In this document: positions 52,939 through 62,757 of the stretch, piece by piece | Numbering within the stretch: the first letter of the stretch is position 1 | Layout: each line of letters opens with the position of its first letter | Source: Rhizobium vallis | GTDB taxonomy: Bacteria > Pseudomonadota > Alphaproteobacteria > Rhizobiales > Rhizobiaceae | Length of the DNA stretch: 64,000 bases | Reading direction: 5' to 3' | Assembly: GCF_003985155.1 (NCBI RefSeq) | Contig: NZ_ML133690.1 | Coordinates: 186,001 to 250,000 of the forward strand | Position numbers and translations under genes: made by a program | Notes under the pieces: generated by a model | Seen by the model: only the letters and a program-made list of their open reading frames with translations | What the model was told of the DNA's origin: nothing | Database searches by the model: none

Positions 52939-53964
52939 ATGAAGGGTCTCGTGTTTCTGGGCGAGGGGAAGATGGAGCTTAGGGACTATCCCGATCCGAC
53001 TCCTGGTCCTGATGAGGTTGTCGTCAGGATCAAGGCGTCCGGGATGTGTGGGAGCGACCTGAACCACCTCAACGAGCCCAAACGACGCGAAGAACAAATC
53101 GTTATCGAAGGGCACGAACCCTGCGGAATCGTGGAAGAGGTCGGTTCGGCAGTTCGTCCTTGGGAAGCACGTGTTGGCGACCGTGTCATGGTCTACCACT
53201 ACGATGGCTGCCGTACTTGTCCAAATTGCCGGACCGGGTGGATGCAAAACTGCGACAACACCCGGATCGCCTTCGGTGGCAATGGGCATGGCGCGCACGC
53301 ACCTTTCATGAAGGTCCCGGCTCATACGATCATCAAGCTGCCGGAAGAACTCTCATTCAATGCGGGTGCAGCTGTCGGCTGCGGTAGTGGGACAGCCTAC
53401 GCCGCCTTGAAGAGGGTCAATCTCCTTGCTGACGAGACGATCGCGGTTTTCGGACAAGGGCCTGTGGGCTTGAGCTGCACGGTATTCGCCAAGGCCTTCG
53501 GTGCTCGCGTCATTGCGCTCGATGTTGGCGAAGAGCGACTGCAGATGGCCAAGGACTTCGGGGCGGACTTCGTCATCAACCCTATGAAAGACGATCCCGT
53601 GAAGGCGATACGCGACCTCACGAAGGGTGGGCTGGGAGCAGACAAAGCCATCGAATGCAGTTCTAATTCGGTGGCCCGCCAACAGGCGCTCCAGGCTACC
53701 AAGCGTTGGGGGACGACCTGCCTGGTAGGTGTCCATGGCTCGATGCAGTTCGAATGCAACGAACTCATCACCAATCAGAAAAACCTCGTGGGCTCGCTGA
53801 CCTTCAACAAGAACCTTCAGGACGAATGTGCCGGTTTCGTTGCCGAACGCGGCATTGACGTCGACGCGCTCTTCACACACGAGTTTCAACTGGATCAGGC
53901 CGTCGAGGCCTACGCTCTCTTCGAGCAGCGTAAGATCGGCAAAGGCGTGTTCGTGTTCGATTAA
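52939..53964 (+). CDS. Zinc-dependent medium-chain alcohol dehydrogenase
   Basis: This 341-residue medium-chain dehydrogenase has the catalytic zinc ligands in SGMCGSDLNH and GHEPCGIVEEVG, the structural zinc cysteines in GCRTCPNCRTGWMQNC and an NAD-binding VFGQGPVGLSC motif followed by an acidic ALDVGEER. It oxidises an alcohol, polyol or sugar such as a sorbitol- or threonine-dehydrogenase-like substrate. CGGAGGATTGG precedes the ATG at 52939. It is divergent from the third ABC importer and shares its operators, so it likely acts on the imported compound. A hairpin follows before pntA. Confidence 0.86.
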   Translation: MKGLVFLGEGKMELRDYPDPTPGPDEVVVRIKASGMCGSDLNHLNEPKRREEQIVIEGHEPCGIVEEVGSAVRPWEARVGDRVMVYHYDGCRTCPNCRTGWMQNCDNTRIAFGGNGHGAHAPFMKVPAHTIIKLPEELSFNAGAAVGCGSGTAYAALKRVNLLADETIAVFGQGPVGLSCTVFAKAFGARVIALDVGEERLQMAKDFGADFVINPMKDDPVKAIRDLTKGGLGADKAIECSSNSVARQQALQATKRWGTTCLVGVHGSMQFECNELITNQKNLVGSLTFNKNLQDECAGFVAERGIDVDALFTHEFQLDQAVEAYALFEQRKIGKGVFVFD

Positions 53965-54042
53965 GAGCATCGCCGCGCTCGCGCGCTCGTCGAGCGATGT
54001 CGCAGCCAAACTTCCCCCCAAAAGGAAATCTCCAACTTCGCG

Positions 54043-54063
54043 AGCGGTGCGCAAAGCACCGCT
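54043..54063 (+). terminator. Terminator-like hairpin before pntA
   Basis: AGCGGTGC (54043-54050) and GCACCGCT (54056-54063) form an eight-base stem with a five-base loop followed by TTTC. It separates the alcohol dehydrogenase gene from pntA. Confidence 0.5.
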
Positions 54064-54105
54064 TTCGCCGCGGGCTTCGGCCGCACGAACTTCGGATAGA
54101 ACTCA

Positions 54106-55677
54106 ATGAAAATCGGATCACTGAAAGAGACCACCGAGCGAGAAGCTCGTGTGGCACTGACCCCTGACAGCGCTCGCCAACTGATAAAGCTAGGCCACGA
54201 ATGCCTTGTCGAGAGCGGTGCGGGCGCGAAATCGGGTTTCTCGGACGAGGCGTATCGGTCGGCGGGCATAGTTGTCGTCGAGGACGCTGTTGCATTGTCC
54301 GCAGCGTCGGATGTCTTGGTGAAAGTTCGTCCACCACAGCCGGACGAGCTGGATCGCCTCTTTGCGGGCCAGACACTCATCTCATTCTTCTATCCAAGCC
54401 AGAACGAGCGACTTCTTCAGCAAGCGGTCGAGAGGGGCGTGAACACCATCGCAATGGACATGGTTCCACGAATTTCCCGTGCGCAAAAGATGGATGCGTT
54501 GTCGTCGATGGCAAACATCGCGGGATACCGCGCCGTGATAGAAGCAGGCAACAATTTCGGACGCTTTTTCACCGGTCAGGTAACCGCTGCTGGCAAGGTG
54601 CCGCCAGCGAAGGTGCTGGTAATCGGAGCCGGCGTCGCCGGTCTAGCGGCGATCGGAACGGCGACGTCGCTCGGGGCGATCACCCTTGCGTTCGACGTTC
54701 GCCCCGAGGTGGCCGAGCAGATCGAGTCGATGGGAGCCGAATTCGTCTATCTTGACTTCGCGGGGCAGCAAGATGGCTCCGCATCTGGCGGCTATGCCGC
54801 CCCGTCGTCCCCTGAGTTCAGAGAAAAACAGCTTTCGAAATTCAGGGAGCTTGCTCCAGAGGTCGATATCGTCATCACGACGGCTTTGATCCCCGGGAGG
54901 GATGCTCCGAAGCTCTGGCTGGCGGACATGGTTGCGGCGATGAAACCGGGGTCCGTCGTCGTTGATCTTGCGGCCGAGCGTGGAGGTAATTGCGATCTCA
55001 CTCGGCTCGACGAAAAGGTCATCTCCGATAACGGTGTTACAATCATTGGCTACACCGATTTTCCGAGCCGCATGGCGGCACAGTCTTCCTCGCTATATGC
55101 GATGAATATTCGACACATGCTGGCCGATTTGACGCCTGGCAAGGACGGGAAACTCGTTCACAACATGGATGATGATGTGATCCGGGGAGCGACGGTGGCG
55201 TTCGACGGATCACTCACCTTCCCGCCACCACCACCGAAAGTCCAAGCCATTGCAGCTCAAAAGCCCCGTGAAAAGGCAGAGGAGCCGACAGCAGAGGAAC
55301 GGCGGGCAAAGGAAACTGCTGCTTTCAAGGTGCAGACGAAAAATCAAGGCCTGTTGCTTCTAGGCGGCACCGCGCTGCTACTCGTCCTCGGAGCGTTTGC
55401 TCCCGCGAGCTTCATGGCGCATTTCGTGGTCTTCGCGCTGGCGTGCTTTGTTGGTTTCCAGGTTATTTGGAACGTATCTCACTCGCTGCACACTCCGTTG
55501 ATGGCGGTTACCAATGCGGTGTCGGGGATCGTGATCCTTGGGGCACTGCTTCAGGTCGGCTCCAGCGACTGGCTGGTCGCGACACTGGCGGCGATCTCCA
55601 TCGCTATCGCCACCATTAACATCGTCGGGGGATTCCTGGTGACGCGGCGAATGCTCGCCATGTTCCAGCGGTCCTGA
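54106..55677 (+). CDS. pntA: NAD(P) transhydrogenase subunit alpha
   Basis: This 523-residue subunit carries the NAD(H)-binding domain I and part of the proton channel. The N-terminal part begins [20 protein letters not shown] and has a dinucleotide-binding [15 protein letters not shown] near residue 170; the C-terminal ~110 residues hold four membrane helices after a charged linker. The proton-translocating enzyme of the inner membrane reduces NADP+ at the expense of NADH and the proton gradient. Here domain I and the helices are fused as in Escherichia coli, whereas many alphaproteobacteria split them into PntAA and PntAB. pntB follows after 14 bases. Confidence 0.94.
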   Translation: MKIGSLKETTEREARVALTPDSARQLIKLGHECLVESGAGAKSGFSDEAYRSAGIVVVEDAVALSAASDVLVKVRPPQPDELDRLFAGQTLISFFYPSQNERLLQQAVERGVNTIAMDMVPRISRAQKMDALSSMANIAGYRAVIEAGNNFGRFFTGQVTAAGKVPPAKVLVIGAGVAGLAAIGTATSLGAITLAFDVRPEVAEQIESMGAEFVYLDFAGQQDGSASGGYAAPSSPEFREKQLSKFRELAPEVDIVITTALIPGRDAPKLWLADMVAAMKPGSVVVDLAAERGGNCDLTRLDEKVISDNGVTIIGYTDFPSRMAAQSSSLYAMNIRHMLADLTPGKDGKLVHNMDDDVIRGATVAFDGSLTFPPPPPKVQAIAAQKPREKAEEPTAEERRAKETAAFKVQTKNQGLLLLGGTALLLVLGAFAPASFMAHFVVFALACFVGFQVIWNVSHSLHTPLMAVTNAVSGIVILGALLQVGSSDWLVATLAAISIAIATINIVGGFLVTRRMLAMFQRS

Positions 55678-55691
55678 TCTGAGGGGAAATC

Positions 55692-57125
55692 ATGACAATC
55701 GGTGTTGTTTCCGCTGCGTATATCGCCGCGGCTGTTCTATTCATTTTGTCGCTGGGGGGGCTCTCCGGGCAGGAGAGTGCAAAGAGGGCTGTTTGGTATG
55801 GCATCATCGGGATGTCGCTAGCCACAGTCGCCACCATCTTTGGCCCCGGCGTTGGGAACTGGCTTGTCATTGCCGGAATGATCGCGGGTGGCGCAGTGCT
55901 GGGGTACATCCTCGCGAGCAAAGTCCAGATGACGGAAATGCCACAGCTCGTCGCGGCGCTACATTCGTTCGTCGGGCTCGCCGCGGTATTCATCGGTTTC
56001 AATGCCCACCTGGAAGCGGCCCGCATTGCGCTGATGGACGAGGGGGCGCAAGCGTCACTCGCTGGCTTTGCAGGTATTCTGGCCCATAAGACAGCGGTGG
56101 AGCTCTCGATTATGAAGGTCGAAGTGTTTCTTGGTGTCTTCATCGGTGCCGTGACCTTTACGGGATCGGTCGTGGCCTTCGGAAAGCTGGCCGGAAAAAT
56201 CGACGGGAAGGCGAGGAAGTTGCCCGGGGGCCATTTCCTGAATGCAGGAGCGGCAATTCTCTCTCTCATCCTTCTACTGGCGTACGCAAACCAAGGCAGC
56301 GCGTGGCAACTCCTGGCCATGACGGTGCTCGCCTTCTTCATCGGTTATCATCTGATTACGGGGATCGGCGGTGCGGACATGCCCGTCGTGGTTTCGATGC
56401 TGAATAGCTACTCTGGTTGGGCAGCAGCTGCGATCGGGTTCACATTGGGCAACGACGTTCTGATCGTGACTGGAGCTTTGGTCGGCTCGTCCGGCGCGAT
56501 CCTATCTTACATCATGTGCAAGGCAATGAACCGATCCTTCATCTCCGTCATCCTCGGTGGGTTTGGTGGCATCAACGGGCCCGCCATGGAAATCGTCGGT
56601 GAGCAGATCGCGATCGACGCCGACGGGGTGGCCTCGGCTCTCAACGATGCGGAGAGTGTTGTCATCGTTCCGGGTTATGGCATGGCCGTGGCACAAGCGC
56701 AGCAGGCAGTCTCGGAGCTAACCCGGAAGCTACGCGCAGCTGGAAAGACCGTTCGCTTCGCAATTCATCCGGTCGCCGGCCGATTGCCCGGCCATATGAA
56801 CGTTCTCCTCGCCGAGGCGAAAGTCCCATACGACATCGTGCTGGAAATGGATGAGATCAACGAAGACTTCGCGAGCACAGACGTTGTTATCGTCATCGGC
56901 TCCAACGATATCGTAAATCCGGCCGCCCTCGAAGACCCCAACTCTCCGATCGCGGGCATGCCGGTGCTGGAAGTTTGGAAGGCAAAACACGTATTCGTCT
57001 CCAAACGCGGGCAGGGGACGGGTTACTCCGGCATCGAGAACCCCCTGTTTTTTAGGGAGAACACACGGATGTTTTACGGCGATGCTAAAAAGTCGATTGA
57101 TGGTCTTATTCCCTTGATGGCGTAG
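55692..57125 (+). CDS. pntB: NAD(P) transhydrogenase subunit beta
   Basis: This 477-residue subunit has about nine N-terminal membrane helices and the NADP(H)-binding domain III at the C-terminus. [14 protein letters not shown] is the NADP-binding glycine-rich loop, [18 protein letters not shown] and [23 protein letters not shown] split across the domain are diagnostic. GAGGGGAAATC precedes the ATG. It forms the transhydrogenase with PntA and supplies NADPH, useful beside oxidative sugar catabolism that makes NADH. A hairpin spans the stop codon. Confidence 0.95.
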   Translation: MTIGVVSAAYIAAAVLFILSLGGLSGQESAKRAVWYGIIGMSLATVATIFGPGVGNWLVIAGMIAGGAVLGYILASKVQMTEMPQLVAALHSFVGLAAVFIGFNAHLEAARIALMDEGAQASLAGFAGILAHKTAVELSIMKVEVFLGVFIGAVTFTGSVVAFGKLAGKIDGKARKLPGGHFLNAGAAILSLILLLAYANQGSAWQLLAMTVLAFFIGYHLITGIGGADMPVVVSMLNSYSGWAAAAIGFTLGNDVLIVTGALVGSSGAILSYIMCKAMNRSFISVILGGFGGINGPAMEIVGEQIAIDADGVASALNDAESVVIVPGYGMAVAQAQQAVSELTRKLRAAGKTVRFAIHPVAGRLPGHMNVLLAEAKVPYDIVLEMDEINEDFASTDVVIVIGSNDIVNPAALEDPNSPIAGMPVLEVWKAKHVFVSKRGQGTGYSGIENPLFFRENTRMFYGDAKKSIDGLIPLMA

Positions 57126-57139
57126 ATCGTTACGCCATC
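57116..57139 (+). terminator. Hairpin spanning the pntB stop codon
   Basis: GATGGCGTA (57116-57124) and TACGCCATC (57131-57139) form a perfect nine-base stem with a six-base loop that includes the end of pntB. There is no T-run. Confidence 0.45.
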
Positions 57140-57201
57140 TGAAGCCCGCAGACAGGCACTTCAAATGTCTCGTATAGAAATCGGAGAGGTAGGGACCGCT
57201 C

Positions 57202-57915
57202 GTGAAACCTTTTATCGCATGTCTTATGCTGACGTCACCGGATGGTAGTCTTCATCCGAGTCGATGGACAAAATCACCGGACGGTGACAGGTCTGATTTC
57301 TCGAAGATATGCGATAAGGTGCGCGAGGAACTTCGGGGCCAGGCTTGGATGGTGGGCCGCGTCACAATGGCTGAGATGGCCAAGGGCGTGCCCCACGCAC
57401 CAGAGGGACCGCACAACATCAAGAGGCCGGCCCATTTCGCAAACCGAAACGCCAAGAGCTTCGGGATTGCGATCGACCGATCGGGCGCGGTCCACTATAA
57501 GGGACCTGACCTGTTCGGTGATCATATCATCGCTCTTCTAGGGCACGACGTTCCTGACAGCTACCTTGCCGAGTTAGCTGCCGACGGCGTCTCGTACGTG
57601 ATAGCCGAGACCGCCGACTTTGACGTGAGGACGCTGCTTGACGTCGTGAACAAGGAATTAGGTATCGAACGCATCGTACTTGAAGGCGGTGCTGGAACCA
57701 ACGGAGCGCTGTTGGCTGCCGGATTGGTGGATGAGATCAATTTCATCGTTGCGCCGGCCTTGGAAGGTCGATCCGGCACCGACAGCGTGGTTGAGTTCGG
57801 CCCAGACGGGCTCACTGGCAAGGTCGAGCTTTCTCTGATCGACTGTCAAAGCCTTGGTCATGGCATGGTCAATCTTCGTTATGCCGCTACGGGACCTCGC
57901 ACTGAACGACAATAA
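57202..57915 (+). CDS. Dihydrofolate reductase/RibD-fold reductase
   Basis: This 237-residue protein has the RibD C-terminal/dihydrofolate-reductase-like fold. It opens KPFIACLMLTSPDGS, has GQAWMVGRVTMAEMA in the cofactor region and the late GIERIVLEGGAGTNGALLAAGLVDE, which marks the RibD-type reductase family. It probably reduces a small heterocycle with NADPH; it is too short and lacks the deaminase half for full RibD. The start is a GTG preceded by GGAGAGG. It follows pntAB by 76 bases and might draw on the NADPH these supply, which is inference. Confidence 0.8.
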   Translation: MKPFIACLMLTSPDGSLHPSRWTKSPDGDRSDFSKICDKVREELRGQAWMVGRVTMAEMAKGVPHAPEGPHNIKRPAHFANRNAKSFGIAIDRSGAVHYKGPDLFGDHIIALLGHDVPDSYLAELAADGVSYVIAETADFDVRTLLDVVNKELGIERIVLEGGAGTNGALLAAGLVDEINFIVAPALEGRSGTDSVVEFGPDGLTGKVELSLIDCQSLGHGMVNLRYAATGPRTERQ

Positions 57916-57930
57916 TGCTGGTGTCGTTGC

Positions 57931-57945
57931 GCCCTTCTGAAGGGC
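57931..57945. terminator. Short hairpin after the RibD-like gene
   Basis: GCCCTT-CTG-AAGGGC is a six-base stem just behind the stop of the reductase gene. It has no T-tract; weak evidence for termination. Confidence 0.3.
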
Positions 57946-58073
57946 AGGCCGAACGTCGCTACTCATGAGCTATCCATATAAGACCATGCCGATTGGGACT
58001 GGTAATCGGGATAGCGAGGAACGCTATATTGAGCGTGCAGGCCATTTCGACTTGTAGCACAAGGAGTATTCCA

Positions 58074-58472
58074 ATGAAGATCGACAGAAACGGGAGCCAA
58101 TCATCGGGAAAAGGTCCGGCGGATTGGTTTACTGGAACGGTTCGCATTGATCCGCTGTTTGCACCAAACGACGCACGACGCGGTGCGGGCGGTTCTGTGA
58201 CGTTCGAGCCGGGCGCACGCACTGCCTGGCACACGCATCCCCTCGGCCAAACGCTTGTCGTAACCGCCGGCTTGGGCCGCGTGCAGCGCGATGGAGGGCC
58301 GATTGAGGATATCCGCCCTGGTGACGTGGTCTGGTTTGAACCTGGCGAAAAGCATTGGCACGGAGCATCGCCCACCACGGCAATGACGCATATTGCCATT
58401 CAAGAGAGCCTTGATGGTAAAGTCGTAGACTGGTTGGAACATGTCAGTGACGACCAGTACTCGGGAAAATGA
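58074..58472 (+). CDS. Small cupin protein
   Basis: This 132-residue single cupin has a metal-binding motif in [18 protein letters not shown] (His pair and Gln/His) and [21 protein letters not shown] (Glu and His). This family is often annotated as a quercetinase-like or mandelonitrile-lyase-like cupin and is usually found beside carboxymuconolactone decarboxylase or tautomerase genes. AAGGAG precedes the ATG at 58074; upstream in-frame codons lack a site. The tautomerase gene starts eight bases after its stop, so the two form an operon. Confidence 0.82.
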   Translation: MKIDRNGSQSSGKGPADWFTGTVRIDPLFAPNDARRGAGGSVTFEPGARTAWHTHPLGQTLVVTAGLGRVQRDGGPIEDIRPGDVVWFEPGEKHWHGASPTTAMTHIAIQESLDGKVVDWLEHVSDDQYSGK

Positions 58473-58480
58473 GGTTTGAA

Positions 58481-58714
58481 ATGCCGCATATAGTTGTGAA
58501 GATGATTGAAGGCCGTTCATCAACCCAAAAACAAGAGCTTTCAGACCGACTTGCGAAGACGCTTATGAGCGTTCTTGGAAGTAAGGACGAATCCGTCTCC
58601 GTTGCAATCGAGGATGTCCCTGCTGATAAGTGGGAAAGCGAGGTCTTCGTGCCGGAGATCAAGGGCCGTAAGGATACGCTCTACAAAAAGCCAGGATATG
58701 CTTCCGTTGATTGA
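58481..58714 (+). CDS. 4-oxalocrotonate tautomerase family protein
   Basis: This 77-residue tautomerase starts at the ATG at 58481 so that after removal of Met the chain begins with the catalytic Pro1 (MPHIVVKMIEGRSS). GAGG lies six bases before it; the frame's earlier ATG at 58469 would bury the Pro. Pro-based tautomerases act on enols such as 2-hydroxymuconate. The C-terminal half (SVAIEDVPADKW) follows the family. It is coupled to the cupin gene. Confidence 0.85.
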   Translation: MPHIVVKMIEGRSSTQKQELSDRLAKTLMSVLGSKDESVSVAIEDVPADKWESEVFVPEIKGRKDTLYKKPGYASVD

Positions 58715-58936
58715 TACGGGGCTCGGTGGCTGATCAAGTCGCGGCCGCCCTGCCATTATCCCTTATCCTTCCTCTGTTTTTGATTGAGACACGACTGCAA
58801 AGCCTCCCAAGTGATGGCCCCAAAATATGTTCGCGGTACCCACTTCAAGTTGCTTAGGCATTCGAAAGTCATGTATCTCTCGCTGACACAAAAGTAGTTG
58901 TTGCGGTTCCGCGACAGGTCAGCTTGGGAGCGGCGC

Positions 58937-61900
58937 GTGCGTTTCAATGAGAACGGCCCAGACATACCCGATGAGCTTCTGATTGCTCGAGATGAGGGGG
59001 ATGTCTTGTTCTTTTGCGGCGCGGGCGTGTCTCTCGCGTTCGCCGGGCTCGCTGATTTCTTGAGACTGGCGGGTGACGTTATCGAAGAGCTAGGGTCTCT
59101 GACGGGCAGCCAAGCCAGACGTCTGTTCGATGCCGCCAGCACGACATCACCGTCTGGTTTCAAATCCTTCGTGCCTGTCGATCGGATGTTCAGCTCGTTG
59201 GACTTGGAATTCGACCCACTGGAGGTGCGAGGCGCGGTTGCGCGGGCTTTGAGGCCCGAGCCGGATGCTGATCTGACCGCCCATAAAACGTTGATCGACC
59301 TTTCGCGCGGCATTGATGGGCGACCAAGACTCATCACGACCAACTTTGATTTGCTGTTCGAAAAGTGTGATGCGCAATTGAAGAGCTGGGGCCCAGCGAG
59401 CCTTCCTGTTCCAGATCGTCCTGCCGACTTCGAGGGCATTATTCATATTCACGGTCACGTTGACCGAGATTATTCGGGAATCTCCGACGCCGTCGTTCTT
59501 TCGAGTGGCGATTTTGGAAAGGCATATCTTTCGGACGGTTGGGCAACGCATTACATCCGCAAGCTCATGAACCGATACAAGATCGTGTTCATAGGCTATT
59601 CCGCCGATGACCCACCGGTTCAGTATTTGCTTGAGGCGCTAAGGGAAGAGCAATCGCCGACGACCAGCCTCTACGCCTTTCAATACGGCGACGAAGCCGA
59701 CGCACGGGAACAGTGGATGCAGAAGGGGGTGACTCCGATTGCGTTCGGGAGCGACTACAGCAATCTTTGGGAAACGCTTCGAGGTTGGGCAGAAAGGGCT
59801 CGGGACCTGAGCGCATGGCATCACCAAACGGTAGTCGATGCCTCGTCAGGCCCATCTCAAGCGTCACCGGTTTTCCGTGGAAGAATTGCTCACATGGCTT
59901 CCACGGTCGTGGGAATGGCCAAGCTCGCGTCCGCAGAGCCACCGGTCCCATCGACTTGGCTCTATACGTTTGATCCGGCGGTGCGGTATCTCCGGCCCGA
60001 ACCGATTGATCGAGGCGATCCTAATAGCGGGCAATTTGATCCGTTCGAGCATTTCGGCCTTGATAGAGATGAACCACCACCGCCCTACGATCCGGAAGAT
60101 GATTTCCACAAGAGGGAAGCACCTGCTTCGGCATGGAATGCGTTTGGCGCAAGCAAGCGCGATCTAATCGGAATACACGAAAGGGAGCTGGGAAGCATCT
60201 ACGCGCACTCGGCGATCGCACCGCGGCTATGGAGCCTGTCGATCTTTTTAATCAGGCGCATGAAGGAAGCACCTACCCTCTGGTGGGCGGCGGGTTTGCG
60301 GACAGCGCATCAGAATCTCATCTTTCAATTGGAACAGGAGTTGCGATATCGCCTGAGTGATGATCCAGGCCCTATGCCGAAATACTGGCGTTATCTGCTA
60401 GCGTTCTGGAAGGAGCCAAACCGGGAAGTCGACCAGGCGGCGCTGGAAATCAGTGGCCGGGCACTTCGGGAAGGTTGGTCGCCTGGCCTTGTTCGTGAAG
60501 CGGTCGAGCTATGTCGGCCCGCGATCTCAGTTCAGCGCAAATATGGTGTCGAACCGCCTTCTAGCCCTGATCACGATCCCGCAGGCTTCATTTCGCTGGA
60601 TGTCGAGTATCCGCGGCCACACCAAGAATTCAAATTCGACGTTCAACACCTGCCTCTAGCGGCGGAGCTATGGAGAGGCCTCCTTGCAGACGCAGAAAGA
60701 ATGGAAATCGAGATAGGTGCTTGGATCGAGCTCGATACGACGCGACCGGACGACGACGGTCAAGAGCTCAGCGCGGACACATACGGATTGACAGGGCCTC
60801 TGTTGCGCTTCACGCACTTATTAGAAGCATTGGAAGATGGAAATCCAGGAGCAGCCGCCCGAGAGGTGATGGCATGGGAGGCTTACACTGGGATAGTCTT
60901 CGAGCGCCTTCGTATTTGGGCTGCAGGGCGCTCTGCACTCACGAGTTCGGAATATGCTGAGGCCATTTTCGCGAAATTGGATGACAGAGTGTTTTGGTCA
61001 TCGAACCACGAGCGGGACCTGTTTTTCGCAATCAGAGACCGATGGCCAGATATCTCTTCCAACGGGCGCAAATCGATAGAGACGCGTCTTCTGTCATCTC
61101 CAATTCCATATCTTGAGATGACCGAAGTCGAAGAGGCGAGGACCACTGCGGCAATGGTGCGCCTGAGCGCCCTCCATTGGTTTGCCCAAAACGGCGTCAC
61201 ATTCTCGTTCGACGTGGAAGCCGAAAAATCTCGACTGAGGGCGCTCGCGCCAGCTTGGAAGGACGAGTATGCAGAATATACGGCACGGCCAAAATTCAGC
61301 GGCGTACACTCGGTTGTAACCGACAGCGACCCAACCAGCATCTTAAATGTCCGTTCGAGTGAATTGTTGCCGATCGAACTGCCGAGACGACGGGGGCTAG
61401 ACTTTACCGAGTACGACCCCTTTGCCGGTTACTGCGCAATGAAGCCTGCCCGCGCCATTTTGGCACTTCACAGTGCGATGCGCCGAACTGTGGATACGAC
61501 CTGGCACTATTGGTCGACCTTCCTTAGATCGACCAGCAAGATGAAGACGTCGGCTCGGATGGACACGGTGGTCGTTACACTGATCCAATCACTTTCAACG
61601 GATGAGGTGGCGAAGCTCTGGTACCCTCTGGTGGATTGGCTTTCGAACCGGGCCGTTGCTCTGGAGGCTCGAGGCTTCGGGGAGTTCGACATTATCTGGG
61701 ATAGAATTGTTGCAGCCGCCGCGGTGCATCCTTCCCAGTATAAACAGAAGCCGTCCCGTGATTGGTCGTTTGAATCGTTGAATTCACCCATTGGGCGACT
61801 GGTCCAGGCCTTAGTGGACATCCGCTTGCCCGACGGCCAGCATGCTGTTCCGCCGCAGTGGATAGCGCGCCTCACAAAGGTGTTGAACCTTCCAGGCGAT

Positions 61901-62665
61901 CATGGGCGGCATGCTCTTTATCACGTCGCGATGCGCGCATCGTGGCTGCATTACCACGAGCCCGCTTGGACCGACGCCCACGTATTGTCAAAAGCCACCG
62001 CAAAGGGTCCGGACGGCGATGCATTTTGGTCTGGCTTCGCCAGAATGGGCCGCGTTCCAGAACAAGCTATCCTTCAGAAGCTGAAGTTGCCTATGTTGAC
62101 GAGGATCGGGAAGGGCGGGCGCGACGAACATAATTTAGTTGGTTACCTTCTCAGCGGCTGGGCCGGCAAGGCGGCGGAGCGGACGGTATCAGACCAGGAA
62201 ATGCGAGACGTTCTTATCTTGGGCGATAACGACGTCCGACATGCGGCACTCCGCTTTGTCAGTGACTGGGCCGCTGCGCATCAGGAATGGATGGAATTGG
62301 TCATACCGTTCCTGAACCGGGTCTGGCCGAAACAGCGAACCCTCCGCACGCCGCAGGTTTCGGCGGAACTGTTTCGTTTTGCATCGAGGTTGCCCACGCT
62401 CTTTGGGCCTATCATCGATGCCGTGTCTCGAGGCTTGGTTTCACTGTCCCGTGGCCACATGATGCATCTCAGCTGCAACGTCGATGATTTGGATAACGAC
62501 GGCGTGGAGGCGTTGCTGACCGCGCTCGAAAAGCTGCTGCCCGAAGACCGAGTGCAGTGGCCCTACGACGGGAAGCGCATCATCGACCAGTTGAAAGCTT
62601 CGGGCCGTGGGCTCGGGCCGCGCCTTGATAGACTGGTCCTTCGAGCCAATGAAAGGGAGCACTAG
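58937..62665 (+). CDS. Giant SIR2-domain protein, defence-associated sirtuin type
   Basis: This 1242-residue protein begins with a SIR2-like NAD-binding domain of about 300 residues: VLFFCGAGVSLA near 23-34, LITTNFDLLFE with Asn136, IIHIHGHVD with His172 and VFIGYSADDPPVQYLL. Asn and His correspond to the NAD-hydrolysing pair of defence sirtuins such as DSR2 and ThsA. The remaining ~940 residues form a large, probably helical region with no recognisable motif and no Walker A. The GTG at 58937 is chosen because GGGAG lies upstream and the family starts MRF...GPxIPDELL; the TTG at 58898 would be longer. It likely kills or stops phage-infected cells by depleting NAD; inferred. Confidence 0.72.
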   Translation: MRFNENGPDIPDELLIARDEGDVLFFCGAGVSLAFAGLADFLRLAGDVIEELGSLTGSQARRLFDAASTTSPSGFKSFVPVDRMFSSLDLEFDPLEVRGAVARALRPEPDADLTAHKTLIDLSRGIDGRPRLITTNFDLLFEKCDAQLKSWGPASLPVPDRPADFEGIIHIHGHVDRDYSGISDAVVLSSGDFGKAYLSDGWATHYIRKLMNRYKIVFIGYSADDPPVQYLLEALREEQSPTTSLYAFQYGDEADAREQWMQKGVTPIAFGSDYSNLWETLRGWAERARDLSAWHHQTVVDASSGPSQASPVFRGRIAHMASTVVGMAKLASAEPPVPSTWLYTFDPAVRYLRPEPIDRGDPNSGQFDPFEHFGLDRDEPPPPYDPEDDFHKREAPASAWNAFGASKRDLIGIHERELGSIYAHSAIAPRLWSLSIFLIRRMKEAPTLWWAAGLRTAHQNLIFQLEQELRYRLSDDPGPMPKYWRYLLAFWKEPNREVDQAALEISGRALREGWSPGLVREAVELCRPAISVQRKYGVEPPSSPDHDPAGFISLDVEYPRPHQEFKFDVQHLPLAAELWRGLLADAERMEIEIGAWIELDTTRPDDDGQELSADTYGLTGPLLRFTHLLEALEDGNPGAAAREVMAWEAYTGIVFERLRIWAAGRSALTSSEYAEAIFAKLDDRVFWSSNHERDLFFAIRDRWPDISSNGRKSIETRLLSSPIPYLEMTEVEEARTTAAMVRLSALHWFAQNGVTFSFDVEAEKSRLRALAPAWKDEYAEYTARPKFSGVHSVVTDSDPTSILNVRSSELLPIELPRRRGLDFTEYDPFAGYCAMKPARAILALHSAMRRTVDTTWHYWSTFLRSTSKMKTSARMDTVVVTLIQSLSTDEVAKLWYPLVDWLSNRAVALEARGFGEFDIIWDRIVAAAAVHPSQYKQKPSRDWSFESLNSPIGRLVQALVDIRLPDGQHAVPPQWIARLTKVLNLPGDHGRHALYHVAMRASWLHYHEPAWTDAHVLSKATAKGPDGDAFWSGFARMGRVPEQAILQKLKLPMLTRIGKGGRDEHNLVGYLLSGWAGKAAERTVSDQEMRDVLILGDNDVRHAALRFVSDWAAAHQEWMELVIPFLNRVWPKQRTLRTPQVSAELFRFASRLPTLFGPIIDAVSRGLVSLSRGHMMHLSCNVDDLDNDGVEALLTALEKLLPEDRVQWPYDGKRIIDQLKASGRGLGPRLDRLVLRANEREH

Positions 62666-62757
62666 CCTCAGTCGTTGGCTACGCGTCCCTTTCAGCCTCA
62701 TGCGTAGGGTCTTCGGATTCGCGACGATAAAATTTGACGCGTAGTCCGTTACGCGAC

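Noticed and set aside
62679..62707. CTACGC/GCGTAG hairpin after the SIR2 gene
   Set aside because: Only six paired bases with a 17-base loop and no T-tract; too weak to call a terminator.
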